Part shown: positions 46,891 to 55,416 of the stretch, in pieces | How the letters are laid out: every line of letters starts with the position of its first letter | Position numbering within the stretch: the stretch's first letter is position 1 | DNA from: JAGDZR01 sp049115695 | GTDB taxonomy: Bacteria; Bacteroidota; Bacteroidia; Cytophagales; Cyclobacteriaceae | Length of the DNA stretch: 64,000 bases | NCBI GenBank assembly: GCA_049115695.1 | Contig: JAGDZR010000010.1 | Coordinates: 1-64,000, forward strand | Reading direction: 5' to 3' | The notes under the pieces: model-generated | What the model saw: only the letters and a program-made list of their open reading frames with translations | The model's database searches: none | Told to the model about the DNA's origin: nothing | Translations under genes and position numbers: made by a program

Positions 46891-48012
46891 TTGTCGGGAA
46901 TTTACATCCATATTCCATTCTGTCTTAAGGCTTGCCATTACTGTGACTTTCATTTCAGTACCAATCTGAAATTAAAGTCAGCTATGGTAGATGCGCTTGT
47001 TAAAGAAATCAAATTAAAATCTGATGCCAGCTCAATCGAAACCATCTATTTAGGTGGCGGCACACCTTCCGTTTTATCCATTGATGAGTTGCAAAAAGTT
47101 TTTGACGCCATCTATCAGGGCTATATCGTGTTTGAAGATGCTGAGATAACCCTGGAGGCAAACCCAGACAATCTGAACAAATCATTTCTGACAGACCTAT
47201 TCAATCTCGGCATCAACAGACTGAGTATTGGTATTCAGACCTTCGATGACAAGTTGCTCAATACTATCAACCGAACTCACTCAAGTGCTCAAGCTTTATC
47301 ATGCATAGAAGATGCAAAAAATGTGGGCATCCACAATATTTCTGCTGACCTTATTTACGCTATTCCGGGAGGTACTCGTGTGCAATATCAAAATGACCTG
47401 AATACTCTGATGTCACTTGATCTTCCTCATATTTCCATTTATGGAATGACCATTGAGGAGAAAACTGTCTTTGGTAATTGGGCTAAAAAAGGAAAAATTC
47501 AGGAGGTGGTCGAGGAAGAACATGCCTTTTATTATCAGCTTACACATGATTCACTGACAAATAATGGTTTTGAACATTATGAAATTTCTAACTTTTCAAA
47601 ACCAACGATGCATTCAAAACATAATTCAAATTACTGGCAGCAAATTGCCTACATCGGCATTGGGCCTGGGGCACATTCTTTTGATGGTAAATTGAGGAGA
47701 TTCAATATCGAAAACAATGTCAAATACATTCGATCTTTGGAGAACAATGTCATCCCTGAACAGGAAGAAATATTGACCGACACCCAGCGTCTCAATGAAC
47801 AAATACTTACTGGTCTGAGAACCAAAAAAGGTCTTAATCTTGATATGATCGAGCAGAGATTTGGTAAAAATTTATTTAGCGATCATCACAACACAATTCA
47901 GCAACTGATTGCTTCTGAAAAAATGATTCATCACAACAATCAGCTAAGCCTATCATTCAAAGGCTACATGGTCGCAGATGAAATATGTCTGAAATTATTT
48001 TATGACAGCTAG
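46891..48012 (+). CDS. hemW: Radical SAM haem chaperone HemW (HemN-like)
   Basis: 373 residues from TTG at 46891. The start gives the family N-terminus (M)SGIYIHIPFCLKACHYCDFHFS with the radical-SAM CxxxCxxC motif; next come ETIYLGGGTPSVLS and GINRLSIGIQTF, with a C-terminal HemN domain (IGPGAHSF, LRTKKGLNL). HemW binds haem and passes it to respiratory enzymes; it is not a true coproporphyrinogen oxidase. An ATG at 46846 in frame would add 15 atypical residues and overlap the divergent Omp85 start codon. Confidence 0.92.
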   Translation: MSGIYIHIPFCLKACHYCDFHFSTNLKLKSAMVDALVKEIKLKSDASSIETIYLGGGTPSVLSIDELQKVFDAIYQGYIVFEDAEITLEANPDNLNKSFLTDLFNLGINRLSIGIQTFDDKLLNTINRTHSSAQALSCIEDAKNVGIHNISADLIYAIPGGTRVQYQNDLNTLMSLDLPHISIYGMTIEEKTVFGNWAKKGKIQEVVEEEHAFYYQLTHDSLTNNGFEHYEISNFSKPTMHSKHNSNYWQQIAYIGIGPGAHSFDGKLRRFNIENNVKYIRSLENNVIPEQEEILTDTQRLNEQILTGLRTKKGLNLDMIEQRFGKNLFSDHHNTIQQLIASEKMIHHNNQLSLSFKGYMVADEICLKLFYDS

Positions 48013-48036
48013 ATCATATATTTTAGTCAGACTTCT

Positions 48037-48402
48037 ATGGAAACAGAAAAAAAGAAAGCGATCATCTTATTAAAGGCATTGATATTCCATTATCATGGCC
48101 TTGAACAAGAAGAAAAAAAATTGCTTGAAGAATATGTTGATAACGTAGAAGGCAAAGCTGAATATGACTGGGTCATTAAATTCATTTCTGAGGATTACAT
48201 GTCCGCATTTGATCGTGCCAAAGAGTTTCTGGCGAAGGTGTTTCTAAAACTTGAAGAACAAGAACGCCTGGATCATCTCATGGATACCTGGGAGGACAAT
48301 CACAAAAAAGGATACGTCACCGAAATGGAAACCATGGCGATGATTACACTCGCCAAAGATTGGGGGATCGAAAAACAGTTTATAATCTCAATGAACTCTT
48401 AG
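48037..48402 (+). CDS. Small helical protein of unknown function
   Basis: 121 residues, probably all helical (KKAIILLKALIFHYHGLEQEEKKLLEEY, AFDRAKEFLAKVFLKLEEQE, EMETMAMITLAKDWGIEKQF). No signal peptide or membrane segment. It is faintly reminiscent of TerB-like helical proteins, but I cannot assign it. It follows hemW by 24 bases on the same strand and its stop overlaps the convergent regulator gene's stop by 4 bases. Confidence 0.6.
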   Translation: METEKKKAIILLKALIFHYHGLEQEEKKLLEEYVDNVEGKAEYDWVIKFISEDYMSAFDRAKEFLAKVFLKLEEQERLDHLMDTWEDNHKKGYVTEMETMAMITLAKDWGIEKQFIISMNS

Positions 48403-49121
48403 AGGCTCATTTTTTCCTTGAATCGCGCGGCTTGCCTTCGACTCACCTCTACCTTTTCTCCACCTCTCAACTGTACCAGCAAACCACCATTGAACCAAGT
48501 CTCAATTGACTCTACCCAGCTCAAGTTGATGATGTGCTTTCTGCTCGCCCTGAAAAAGCTTCGGTCATCCAATCTTTCATCCAATGCATTCAAACTCTTA
48601 TGAATCATCGGTTTGAAATTATTGAAATAAACTTTGATGTAATTTCCATCAGATTCAAAAAGACGAATGTCCTCAAGGCGAACAAACCAACACTTGTCTC
48701 CATCCTTAACAAATACCTGATCATTGATTCCTAAAACTCTGGAATCCTTACCTGATTTGCCCTTGGTGGGTTTCTGAGCACTCAATACTTTTTGAAGTGC
48801 CGCTTTGAATCGGTCTTCCTGTATGGGTTTTAACAAGTAGTCCATAGCATTATGATCGAATGCCTTGATTGCATATTCATCATAAGCCGTTGTGAAAATT
48901 ACTCTAGGCGCCTTGTCCAATTCTTGCAATAGCTCAAAACCCGTCTTGCCAGGCATATGAATATCTAGAAAAATAAGATCCGGATTCTTCTCTGTGATTT
49001 TTTCAAATGCATCGTCAGCATTGACCGCTTCATCGATGACTTCTATCTCAGGATACTGCTCAAGCAAGTTCAGTAATTCTTTTCTTGCAAGCCTTTCATC
49101 ATCTACAATTATCGCCTTCAT
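48399..49121 (-). CDS. LytTR-family response regulator
   Basis: 240 residues. Receiver domain with acidic pocket Asp7-Asp8, phospho-acceptor Asp53 (LIFLDIHMPG), Thr in FTTAYDEYAI and Lys in LLKPI; then a LytTR DNA-binding domain from about residue 135 (GDKCWFVRLEDIRLFESDGNYI, LDDRSFFRASRKHIINLSWV). Phosphorylation by the adjacent kinase should drive DNA binding. Overlaps that kinase by 4 bases (ATGA). Target genes cannot be read from the sequence. Confidence 0.93.
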   Translation of the reverse strand: MKAIIVDDERLARKELLNLLEQYPEIEVIDEAVNADDAFEKITEKNPDLIFLDIHMPGKTGFELLQELDKAPRVIFTTAYDEYAIKAFDHNAMDYLLKPIQEDRFKAALQKVLSAQKPTKGKSGKDSRVLGINDQVFVKDGDKCWFVRLEDIRLFESDGNYIKVYFNNFKPMIHKSLNALDERLDDRSFFRASRKHIINLSWVESIETWFNGGLLVQLRGGEKVEVSRRQAARFKEKMSL

Positions 49122-50143
49122 ATATGTTTGGGAATTATAATCTCCGTTAATACAATATTGTTTGTTTCGTTCGAAATCTTAAAGCTGGACTGTTCGCCAA
49201 AAATGAGTTCCAACCTCTTCTTGGTATTTAGCAATCCATAACCAACTCCAGGGGTTCCTCCTTCTGCAAATTTGCCACTATTTCTGATCTCTATTCTCAA
49301 TTTTCCGTTAATAAGACGACTTTTTACACTTATTTCTCCTCCGTCCTTCAGCGTAGATATTCCGTGCTTGATCCCATTTTCTACGAGCGTCTGAATCATC
49401 AGAGGAGGAATTTCAAATTGATCGCTCCCTTTTTCAAGGTCAAACGAAGTTCTTAAACGCTCCTCATAACGGATGTGTTCAAGCTCTAAATAATCTTTCA
49501 CCGTTGTGAGTTCTTCTTCAAATGAGATCAATTTTTTACGTTGGGCCGAAAGTGAGTTCCTTAATATGTTAGAGAGCTGAGTAATCGCGTTTTTTGATTT
49601 TAGCGGGTTTTCATCCACCAACGCTCTAATGCCATTCAATGCGTTGAAAATAAAATGAGGATTAAGTTGAGATTTCAGGGTATTTAATTCGATTTCCTTC
49701 AATACAGCTTCATGTTGTAACGACTTGTTGTATCTATCGAAGTAATGAAAGGATAAATAAATCAAAGACCAGAATAGCAAAAGCAACATAGAGACCATGA
49801 GGTTAGCCACAATGGTGAATCCATCAAGATCTTTGTTTGGGTTGAACGTACCAATCGCCATAGTAGTGAACAGTAAGAGCGCATATTGAATAATCGCTAC
49901 TGCTGAATTGGCTAAAATAAATCTGGGTAATACTTCAAACCACTTGTACTTCAACCAACCCAATCTGAGGATCAGTGCTCTGAATAAATGGGTAAGAATG
50001 ATGTAGTAAACGACCTGAAAAAACTCACCAATCAGGATTTTAGAATCAACAATATTGGCAACTGACAAAAGGGAAGCCTGAGCGACACCATACGCCCCCC
50101 ATCCAAATATTTGACAAAACCAGTATAACCTGTGCTTATTCAC
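49118..50143 (-). CDS. LytS-type sensor histidine kinase
   Basis: 341 residues from a GTG start. Four membrane helices in the first 135 residues (e.g. NLMVSMLLLLFWSLIYLSFHYF), then the His_kinase domain with phospho-acceptor His in QLNPHFIFNALNGI, and an ATPase domain with MIQTLVENGIKHGI (N box) and GVGYGLLNTKKRLELIFG. No recognised sensor domain besides the membrane part. Forms a two-component system with the overlapping LytTR gene. Confidence 0.92.
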   Translation of the reverse strand: MNKHRLYWFCQIFGWGAYGVAQASLLSVANIVDSKILIGEFFQVVYYIILTHLFRALILRLGWLKYKWFEVLPRFILANSAVAIIQYALLLFTTMAIGTFNPNKDLDGFTIVANLMVSMLLLLFWSLIYLSFHYFDRYNKSLQHEAVLKEIELNTLKSQLNPHFIFNALNGIRALVDENPLKSKNAITQLSNILRNSLSAQRKKLISFEEELTTVKDYLELEHIRYEERLRTSFDLEKGSDQFEIPPLMIQTLVENGIKHGISTLKDGGEISVKSRLINGKLRIEIRNSGKFAEGGTPGVGYGLLNTKKRLELIFGEQSSFKISNETNNIVLTEIIIPKHI

Positions 50144-50199
50144 GATTACGAAAGTAAACCAATTAACATCTCCAAGGCTAATGAGTTATGCTAACGGCC

Positions 50200-53055
50200 T
50201 TATTTCAACTCAGAAGCAAGAAACATCCCGGTATAACTCTCTTTGACTTTGGAAATCTCTTCGGGTGTTCCCTCCGCGACTATTGTTCCACCCGCTTCTC
50301 CTCCTTCTGGACCTAGGTCAATGATGTGATCACCGACCTTGATTACATCTAAGTTATGCTCAACTATTAAAACAGTATTTCCCTTATCAACCAGCTTGTT
50401 CAGCACATCAAGCAAATGTTGAATGTCCTGGAAATGCAATCCCGTAGTTGGCTCGTCAAGAATGTAAAGTGTCTTTCCAGTGTCTTTCTTTGATAGCTCT
50501 GTGGCCAACTTTACTCGCTGAGCCTCACCTCCGGAAAGTGTCGTAGCATGCTGTCCTAGCGAGATATAACCCAACCCTACTTCATTTAATGTTCGAATTT
50601 TTCGGAGAATTTTCGGCTGATGCTCGAAGAATTCCACTGCTTGCTCCACGGTCATATCAAGTATATCTGAAATAGATTTACCCTTGAACCTTACTTCTAA
50701 TGTTTCCCTGTTGTATCGCTTTCCTTTACACGTTTCGCACGGTACCAATACATCTGGCAAGAAGTCCATTTCGATCTGTCGCATACCTCCTCCCTGACAA
50801 GTCTCACATCGACCTCCTTTCACATTAAATGAAAATCGACCGGGTTTATACCCTCTAATCTTGGCTTCTGGCAATTCTGAAAACAACGAACGAATATCAG
50901 AGAATACTCCAGTGTATGTAGCTGGATTAGATCTGGGTGTTCTACCAATTGGACTTTGATCGACTTCTATTACTTTATCTACTTCATCGATCCCCTTGAC
51001 TTCTTTTAGCCTGAGTGGCTCCTGCCTTGACTTGTAAAAATGCTTTCTTAAAACTGGATACAAAGTCTCATGAATCAACGATGACTTGCCACTCCCTGAA
51101 ACCCCGGTAATGCATATCATTTTGCCAAGCGGAAGAGTAAGATCAACATTTTTAAGATTGTGCCCCGAAGCGCCCTTTAATAATAGCGTCTTCCCATTTC
51201 CTTTTCTTCTACTTTCAGGAATCGCGATATTTACTGTCCCATTTAGGTAATCTGCGGTGGCCGTATGATTCCCGACGAATTCCTTTGGTGATGATGCAGC
51301 GACAATTTGTCCTCCATGTCGACCTGCTCCAGGTCCAATATCCACAATGAAATCGGACTCAATCATCATGTCTTTGTCATGCTCCACTACAATGACAGTA
51401 TTTCCCAAATCCCGTAAATCTTTAAGCGCCTGGATCAGTTTGACATTGTCTCGCTGATGCAGACCGATACTCGGTTCGTCCAGGATGTATAGCACATTGA
51501 CCAGTTGTGTTCCTATTTGGGTTGCCAATCTTATTCGCTGAGCCTCTCCCCCTGAAAGGGTTTTCAAAGGGCGGTTGAGATCAAGGTAATCCAAACCGAC
51601 ATCCAGTAAAAACCCAAGTCTCTTTCTTATTTCTTTAAGGATCTCTTTGGCAATCACATTCTGACGATCATTGAGGCGATCCTCAACCCCAACAAACCAT
51701 TCCTGAAGCTTTGCAATGTTCATCTCTGCCAATTCCGAGATGCTGTTTTTCGCAATCTTAAAATGCAAAGATTCCTTGCGTAATCTAGCCCCATTGCAAG
51801 AAGGACAAACTTTAGTATCAGTGAATTCACTTAGCCATTGCTGAATTTTCTCAGTACTTGACTCACGCTGCTTTTCTAGAAAACTAATGATCCCTTCAAA
51901 CTTCGTTTGCCAATCTGTCCCGGGATACTTGACCGAACTCACAGCCACGGGTTCATTATCTCCATACAAAAGCAAGTCAACCACTTTTTCGGGTAAGTCC
52001 TTGATTGGCGTGGAAAGGTTTGCCTCGTTACGCTTGAGAATGGCTTCAATCTTCTTAAAGATCCAAATGTCCCGATACTCTCCCAGTGGTGCAATCCCTC
52101 CACGACTAACGGACAGGCTTGGATCAGGTATCACATTTTGTCTGGAAATCTCTGTGGTCTTTCCCAGTCCATTGCACTCTTGACAAGCACCGTAAGGTGA
52201 GTTAAATGAAAAGGTATTCGGAGCAGGATCATCATAAGCGATTCCGGATTCCGGATCCATAAGGTTTCGTGAGAAATAAGCTATCTCGCCAGCCTCCTCC
52301 ATGGTCATCATCACGCCATTACCTTGTTTCAAAGTAGTAGCAATACTCGAAGTGATGCGCTTTTTCTGCTGATCCGATACGATGATCCGATCAATGACGA
52401 TCTCAATGTCATGCGTCTTATAACGATCAACCTGCATTTTCGGAACCAGATCAAGCAATTCACCATCTACCCTCACTTTCGCATACCCCATTTTTCGGAT
52501 CTGCTGAAAAAGCTCACGATAATGACCCTTTCGGCCTTTTACAACTGGGGCCAATAGGGTTAATTTTTGCTTATCATGATGAACAAAAAGTTGATCAAGG
52601 ATCTGATCTTCAGTTTGCTTGATCATGGGTTTGCCCGTGACGTAGGAATATGCTAACCCTGCTCGTGCATAAAGCAGCCTCAGAAAATCATAGATCTCAG
52701 TAACTGTCCCAACCGTTGACCTTGGATTTCGAGAAGTAGTCTTTTGTTCAATAGCGATAACCGGACTCAAACCTTCGATTTTGTCCACATCGGGTCGCTC
52801 CATATTGCCAATGAAAGATCTAGCATAAGCGGAGAAACTTTCCATGTATCTCCTCTGACCTTCAGCATGGATAGTGTCAAAAGCCAATGAGGACTTACCA
52901 CTCCCACTGATACCGGTAACAACTATCAATTTATTGCGAGGTATTGAAAGATTGATGTCCTTCAAATTATGCTCCCGCGCACCAATGATCTCGATTACTT
53001 CTTCTGTTTTGTCGGACTTGTTGACCGTGTGATCCTGCGCTAAGGTTTTCTCCAT
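50200..53055 (-). CDS. uvrA: UvrABC excinuclease subunit A
   Basis: 951 residues. Two ABC ATPase modules: Walker A GISGSGKSSLAF and GVSGSGKSSLIHE; signature LSGGEAQRI and LSGGEAQRV; and Walker B regions LYILDEPSIGLH and LYILDEPTTGLH. Zinc fingers include CQECNGLG and the pair CETCQGGG/CETCKGKRY. UvrA finds DNA damage and loads UvrB. An N-terminal extension of about 20 residues precedes the core. An exact -7 box lies 18 bases upstream. Confidence 0.97.
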   Translation of the reverse strand: MEKTLAQDHTVNKSDKTEEVIEIIGAREHNLKDINLSIPRNKLIVVTGISGSGKSSLAFDTIHAEGQRRYMESFSAYARSFIGNMERPDVDKIEGLSPVIAIEQKTTSRNPRSTVGTVTEIYDFLRLLYARAGLAYSYVTGKPMIKQTEDQILDQLFVHHDKQKLTLLAPVVKGRKGHYRELFQQIRKMGYAKVRVDGELLDLVPKMQVDRYKTHDIEIVIDRIIVSDQQKKRITSSIATTLKQGNGVMMTMEEAGEIAYFSRNLMDPESGIAYDDPAPNTFSFNSPYGACQECNGLGKTTEISRQNVIPDPSLSVSRGGIAPLGEYRDIWIFKKIEAILKRNEANLSTPIKDLPEKVVDLLLYGDNEPVAVSSVKYPGTDWQTKFEGIISFLEKQRESSTEKIQQWLSEFTDTKVCPSCNGARLRKESLHFKIAKNSISELAEMNIAKLQEWFVGVEDRLNDRQNVIAKEILKEIRKRLGFLLDVGLDYLDLNRPLKTLSGGEAQRIRLATQIGTQLVNVLYILDEPSIGLHQRDNVKLIQALKDLRDLGNTVIVVEHDKDMMIESDFIVDIGPGAGRHGGQIVAASSPKEFVGNHTATADYLNGTVNIAIPESRRKGNGKTLLLKGASGHNLKNVDLTLPLGKMICITGVSGSGKSSLIHETLYPVLRKHFYKSRQEPLRLKEVKGIDEVDKVIEVDQSPIGRTPRSNPATYTGVFSDIRSLFSELPEAKIRGYKPGRFSFNVKGGRCETCQGGGMRQIEMDFLPDVLVPCETCKGKRYNRETLEVRFKGKSISDILDMTVEQAVEFFEHQPKILRKIRTLNEVGLGYISLGQHATTLSGGEAQRVKLATELSKKDTGKTLYILDEPTTGLHFQDIQHLLDVLNKLVDKGNTVLIVEHNLDVIKVGDHIIDLGPEGGEAGGTIVAEGTPEEISKVKESYTGMFLASELK

Positions 53056-53073
53056 GTGATCTTAAGCAAACCG

Positions 53074-53081
53074 CAAAAGTA
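53074..53081 (-). promoter_or_regulatory. -7 promoter box of uvrA
   Basis: On the minus strand TACTTTTG exactly fits TAnnTTTG, 18 bases before the uvrA ATG at 53055. No clear -33 element. No LexA-type box was seen nearby. Confidence 0.4.
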
Positions 53082-53094
53082 AAAAGTAGTAGGC

Positions 53095-53817
53095 CTAAAA
53101 GTTAGGTGACAGTAGATATTTACTATAAAAATCGTCTATTGCTTGAACAGCATCTTCTGCTGAGTCGACGATCGAAATGAGTTCCAAATCCTCTGAACTT
53201 ATATTCCCCTCTGCTAACATGACATTTTTAATCCATTCAAATAGTCCTGCCCAATATTCTGATCCTAGCAACACAATCGGAAATCGCCCAATCTTTTCTG
53301 TCTGAATGAGCGTGATCGCTTCAAAAAGTTCATCAAGTGTCCCAAAGCCTCCGGGCATTACAATAAAACCTTGTGAATACCGAACAAACATGACTTTTCG
53401 AACAAAGAAGTAATCAAAATCAATTGATTTATCCCTGTCTATATATTCGTTGGCCTTTTGCTCAAACGGTAAGTCAATGTTCAATCCAACAGATTTTCCA
53501 CCCTTGAGATTGGCACCCCGATTCCCGGCTTCCATTATACCCGGTCCTCCGCCGGTAATCACACCATAGCCCTGAACCACGAGCCTTTCAGCTATGTCCT
53601 GCGCCATTTTGTAATATTTATGATCTGGCTTGGTTCTGGCTGATCCAAAAATGGAAACACATGGTCCTATTTTGGCCAGAGTATCAAATCCCTGAACAAA
53701 TTCTCCCATCACGCGGAAAATAACCCACGAATCCGTTGTTTTTATTTCATTCCAATCTTTAAACTTGAAAGCATTGCGAATCAAATCTTCGCCGTGATTG
53801 CCGTTGTTTTCACTCAT
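53095..53817 (-). CDS. LOG-family (TIGR00730) nucleotide phosphoribohydrolase
   Basis: 240 residues from ATG at 53817. Rossmann-like fold with CVSIFGSARTKPD, VITGGGPGIMEAGNRGA and the LOG signature PGGFGTLDELFE. Family members hydrolyse N6-modified or plain purine/pyrimidine nucleoside monophosphates; the plant version activates cytokinins. The physiological role in bacteria is unclear. An ATG at 53853 would overlap the upstream gene's end by 11 bases and adds residues not typical of the family. Confidence 0.88.
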   Translation of the reverse strand: MSENNGNHGEDLIRNAFKFKDWNEIKTTDSWVIFRVMGEFVQGFDTLAKIGPCVSIFGSARTKPDHKYYKMAQDIAERLVVQGYGVITGGGPGIMEAGNRGANLKGGKSVGLNIDLPFEQKANEYIDRDKSIDFDYFFVRKVMFVRYSQGFIVMPGGFGTLDELFEAITLIQTEKIGRFPIVLLGSEYWAGLFEWIKNVMLAEGNISSEDLELISIVDSAEDAVQAIDDFYSKYLLSPNF

Positions 53818-53842
53818 AGTTGATTTGTTACTCTTCCCCGAT

Positions 53843-54742
53843 CTAGCCTGCATATATACTCTTCAAAGCATCAGTAAGTTGCGGATATTCAAATTTAAAA
53901 TCTTGCTTTAGAAGGTTCTTAGGCTTTACATTATTTCCTCCGAGAATCATTGCTGACATTTCTCCCAAAACCAATTTAAGGAAAACTCCGGGAACTGCAG
54001 GTAGGAATAATGGTCGTTTGAGCAACTGTGCGATCTTCTTTGTCAACTCACGATTGGTAACAGGATTTGGAGCAACTGCATTGTATATTCCCTCATATTC
54101 ATTTTCAATCACTTGGATGAATATTTCAATCAAATCCGAGATATGAATCCACGATACATACTGATCTCCCGTCCCCAGTGGCGATCCAACTCCCCAACGA
54201 ATAGGCATTGACAGCCGAGGTAACGCTCCGCCATGTTTGTCCAGTACTACCCCTGTTCTTATTTTGGTAGTTTTTATTCCATTTCTGTTAAAATTGTCCG
54301 CTTCTTGTTCCCAATCAACCACTACGTTGCTCACATAATCATTTCCCGGACCGGTACTCTCATCTACTAATTTGCTCCCTGTGTCCATGCCATAATAACC
54401 TATCGCAGAAGATGAAATAAAATGTTTCAGCCTTTTTGAATTTTTAAAGGACTCATAAAGCAAACGAGTGCTCAGAATGCGGCTGTTATAAATGGCCCTC
54501 TTCTTCTTTTTGGTCCATCTGCTGTCAGCCAATCCTTCTCCAGCCAAATGGACAATTATATCCGCATCTAGTGCCTTAGGTTCAATACTGCCATCTTCAA
54601 TATTCCAATGGTATTGCTGAAATTGTGACGAAGATGGATTTCTGGATAGATGGATTACCTCATAACCTTTGGTCAAGAGCACCTTACTTAGGTTCATTCC
54701 TATGAGTCCTGTTCCCCCCGTGATCAATATCTTTGTCGGCAT
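53843..54742 (-). CDS. TIGR01777 family NAD(P)-dependent epimerase/reductase
   Basis: 299 residues. N-terminal Rossmann motif ILITGGTGLIGMNLS, SDR-type SSSAIGYYG with Tyr, and the C-terminal DUF1731 region (KLVLGEMSAMILGGNNVKPKNLL) place it in the YfcH/TIGR01777 family, extended short-chain dehydrogenases of uncertain substrate. Its start codon overlaps that of the divergent gene (bases CATG, 54740-54743). It is followed by the LOG gene 25 bases later. Confidence 0.88.
   Translation of the reverse strand: MPTKILITGGTGLIGMNLSKVLLTKGYEVIHLSRNPSSSQFQQYHWNIEDGSIEPKALDADIIVHLAGEGLADSRWTKKKKRAIYNSRILSTRLLYESFKNSKRLKHFISSSAIGYYGMDTGSKLVDESTGPGNDYVSNVVVDWEQEADNFNRNGIKTTKIRTGVVLDKHGGALPRLSMPIRWGVGSPLGTGDQYVSWIHISDLIEIFIQVIENEYEGIYNAVAPNPVTNRELTKKIAQLLKRPLFLPAVPGVFLKLVLGEMSAMILGGNNVKPKNLLKQDFKFEYPQLTDALKSIYAG
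54728..54735 (+). promoter_or_regulatory. -7-like box before the small exported protein
   Basis: TATCTTTG exactly fits TAnnTTTG, but it lies inside the coding sequence of the divergent epimerase gene (its conserved ILITGG segment), so the match could be a coincidence of coding. If used, the start of the rightward gene may be TTG at 54747 instead of ATG at 54741. Confidence 0.3.
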
Positions 54743-55361
54743 GCTTTTGTCTTTACGTTATCAACACGTTTCACAACGATTTGTCTTTGTGTTATTGGTA
54801 TTTTTTTCTTGGACCTACTCATTTGGTCAGGAATACAGTCATAAGTTCAGTAAAACGAAAGTATCAATTGAGCATAACACATACGATGGATATCAAACCG
54901 AATTTGATTTTTCGGAGGAAATCGTAAGAAAAGCAATGTGGAAACATTTCTCCAAATTCTCCAGAGTTTCAAATGAACGATCACATTACATTTTTGAAAT
55001 TCCTGATTCTGAGAATGAGGGTAATGTTAACCTCATGCTATTTGCAACAATACAAGCATCTCCGAATCTGACAACAATTCGATTGGCCTTGAAAGATCAG
55101 GATCTTTCTGCAGACTTGAAATCCAAATATATGATTCAGTTGCAGTCACTGCTCAAAACCTTTAAAAAATCGTTCTACGTGGGCCACTATCAGGAAAAGG
55201 TAGACGCATCAGTAAAACAAGCAAGTAAGTTGAGTAAAAAGTATGAACGTCAACTAAAATCAAAAGGAAATGATAAAACGAGTATTCTAACCGAACTTAA
55301 GGCAGAAGAACAAGAAATTGAAAGGCTCAGAATAATCATCATTTCGATTGCAGCACAATAA
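54741..55361 (+). CDS. Exported protein of unknown function
   Basis: 206 residues from ATG at 54741. Signal peptide RFVFVLLVFFSWTYSFGQ, then a mixed domain (KVSIEHNTYDGYQTEFDFSEEIVRKAMWK; NVNLMLFATIQASPNLTTI) and a charged coiled coil at the end (KLSKKYERQLKSKGN ... ELKAEEQEIERLRI). I do not recognise a family. It is divergent from the epimerase, with overlapping start codons; TTG at 54747 is a possible alternative. The convergent TonB-dependent receptor gene ends 55 bases beyond. Confidence 0.6.
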   Translation: MLLSLRYQHVSQRFVFVLLVFFSWTYSFGQEYSHKFSKTKVSIEHNTYDGYQTEFDFSEEIVRKAMWKHFSKFSRVSNERSHYIFEIPDSENEGNVNLMLFATIQASPNLTTIRLALKDQDLSADLKSKYMIQLQSLLKTFKKSFYVGHYQEKVDASVKQASKLSKKYERQLKSKGNDKTSILTELKAEEQEIERLRIIIISIAAQ

Positions 55362-55416
55362 AAAAGGAGCCTCATGGCACAACCACAAGACTCCAAACGT
55401 ATATGAAAGATTTTAA

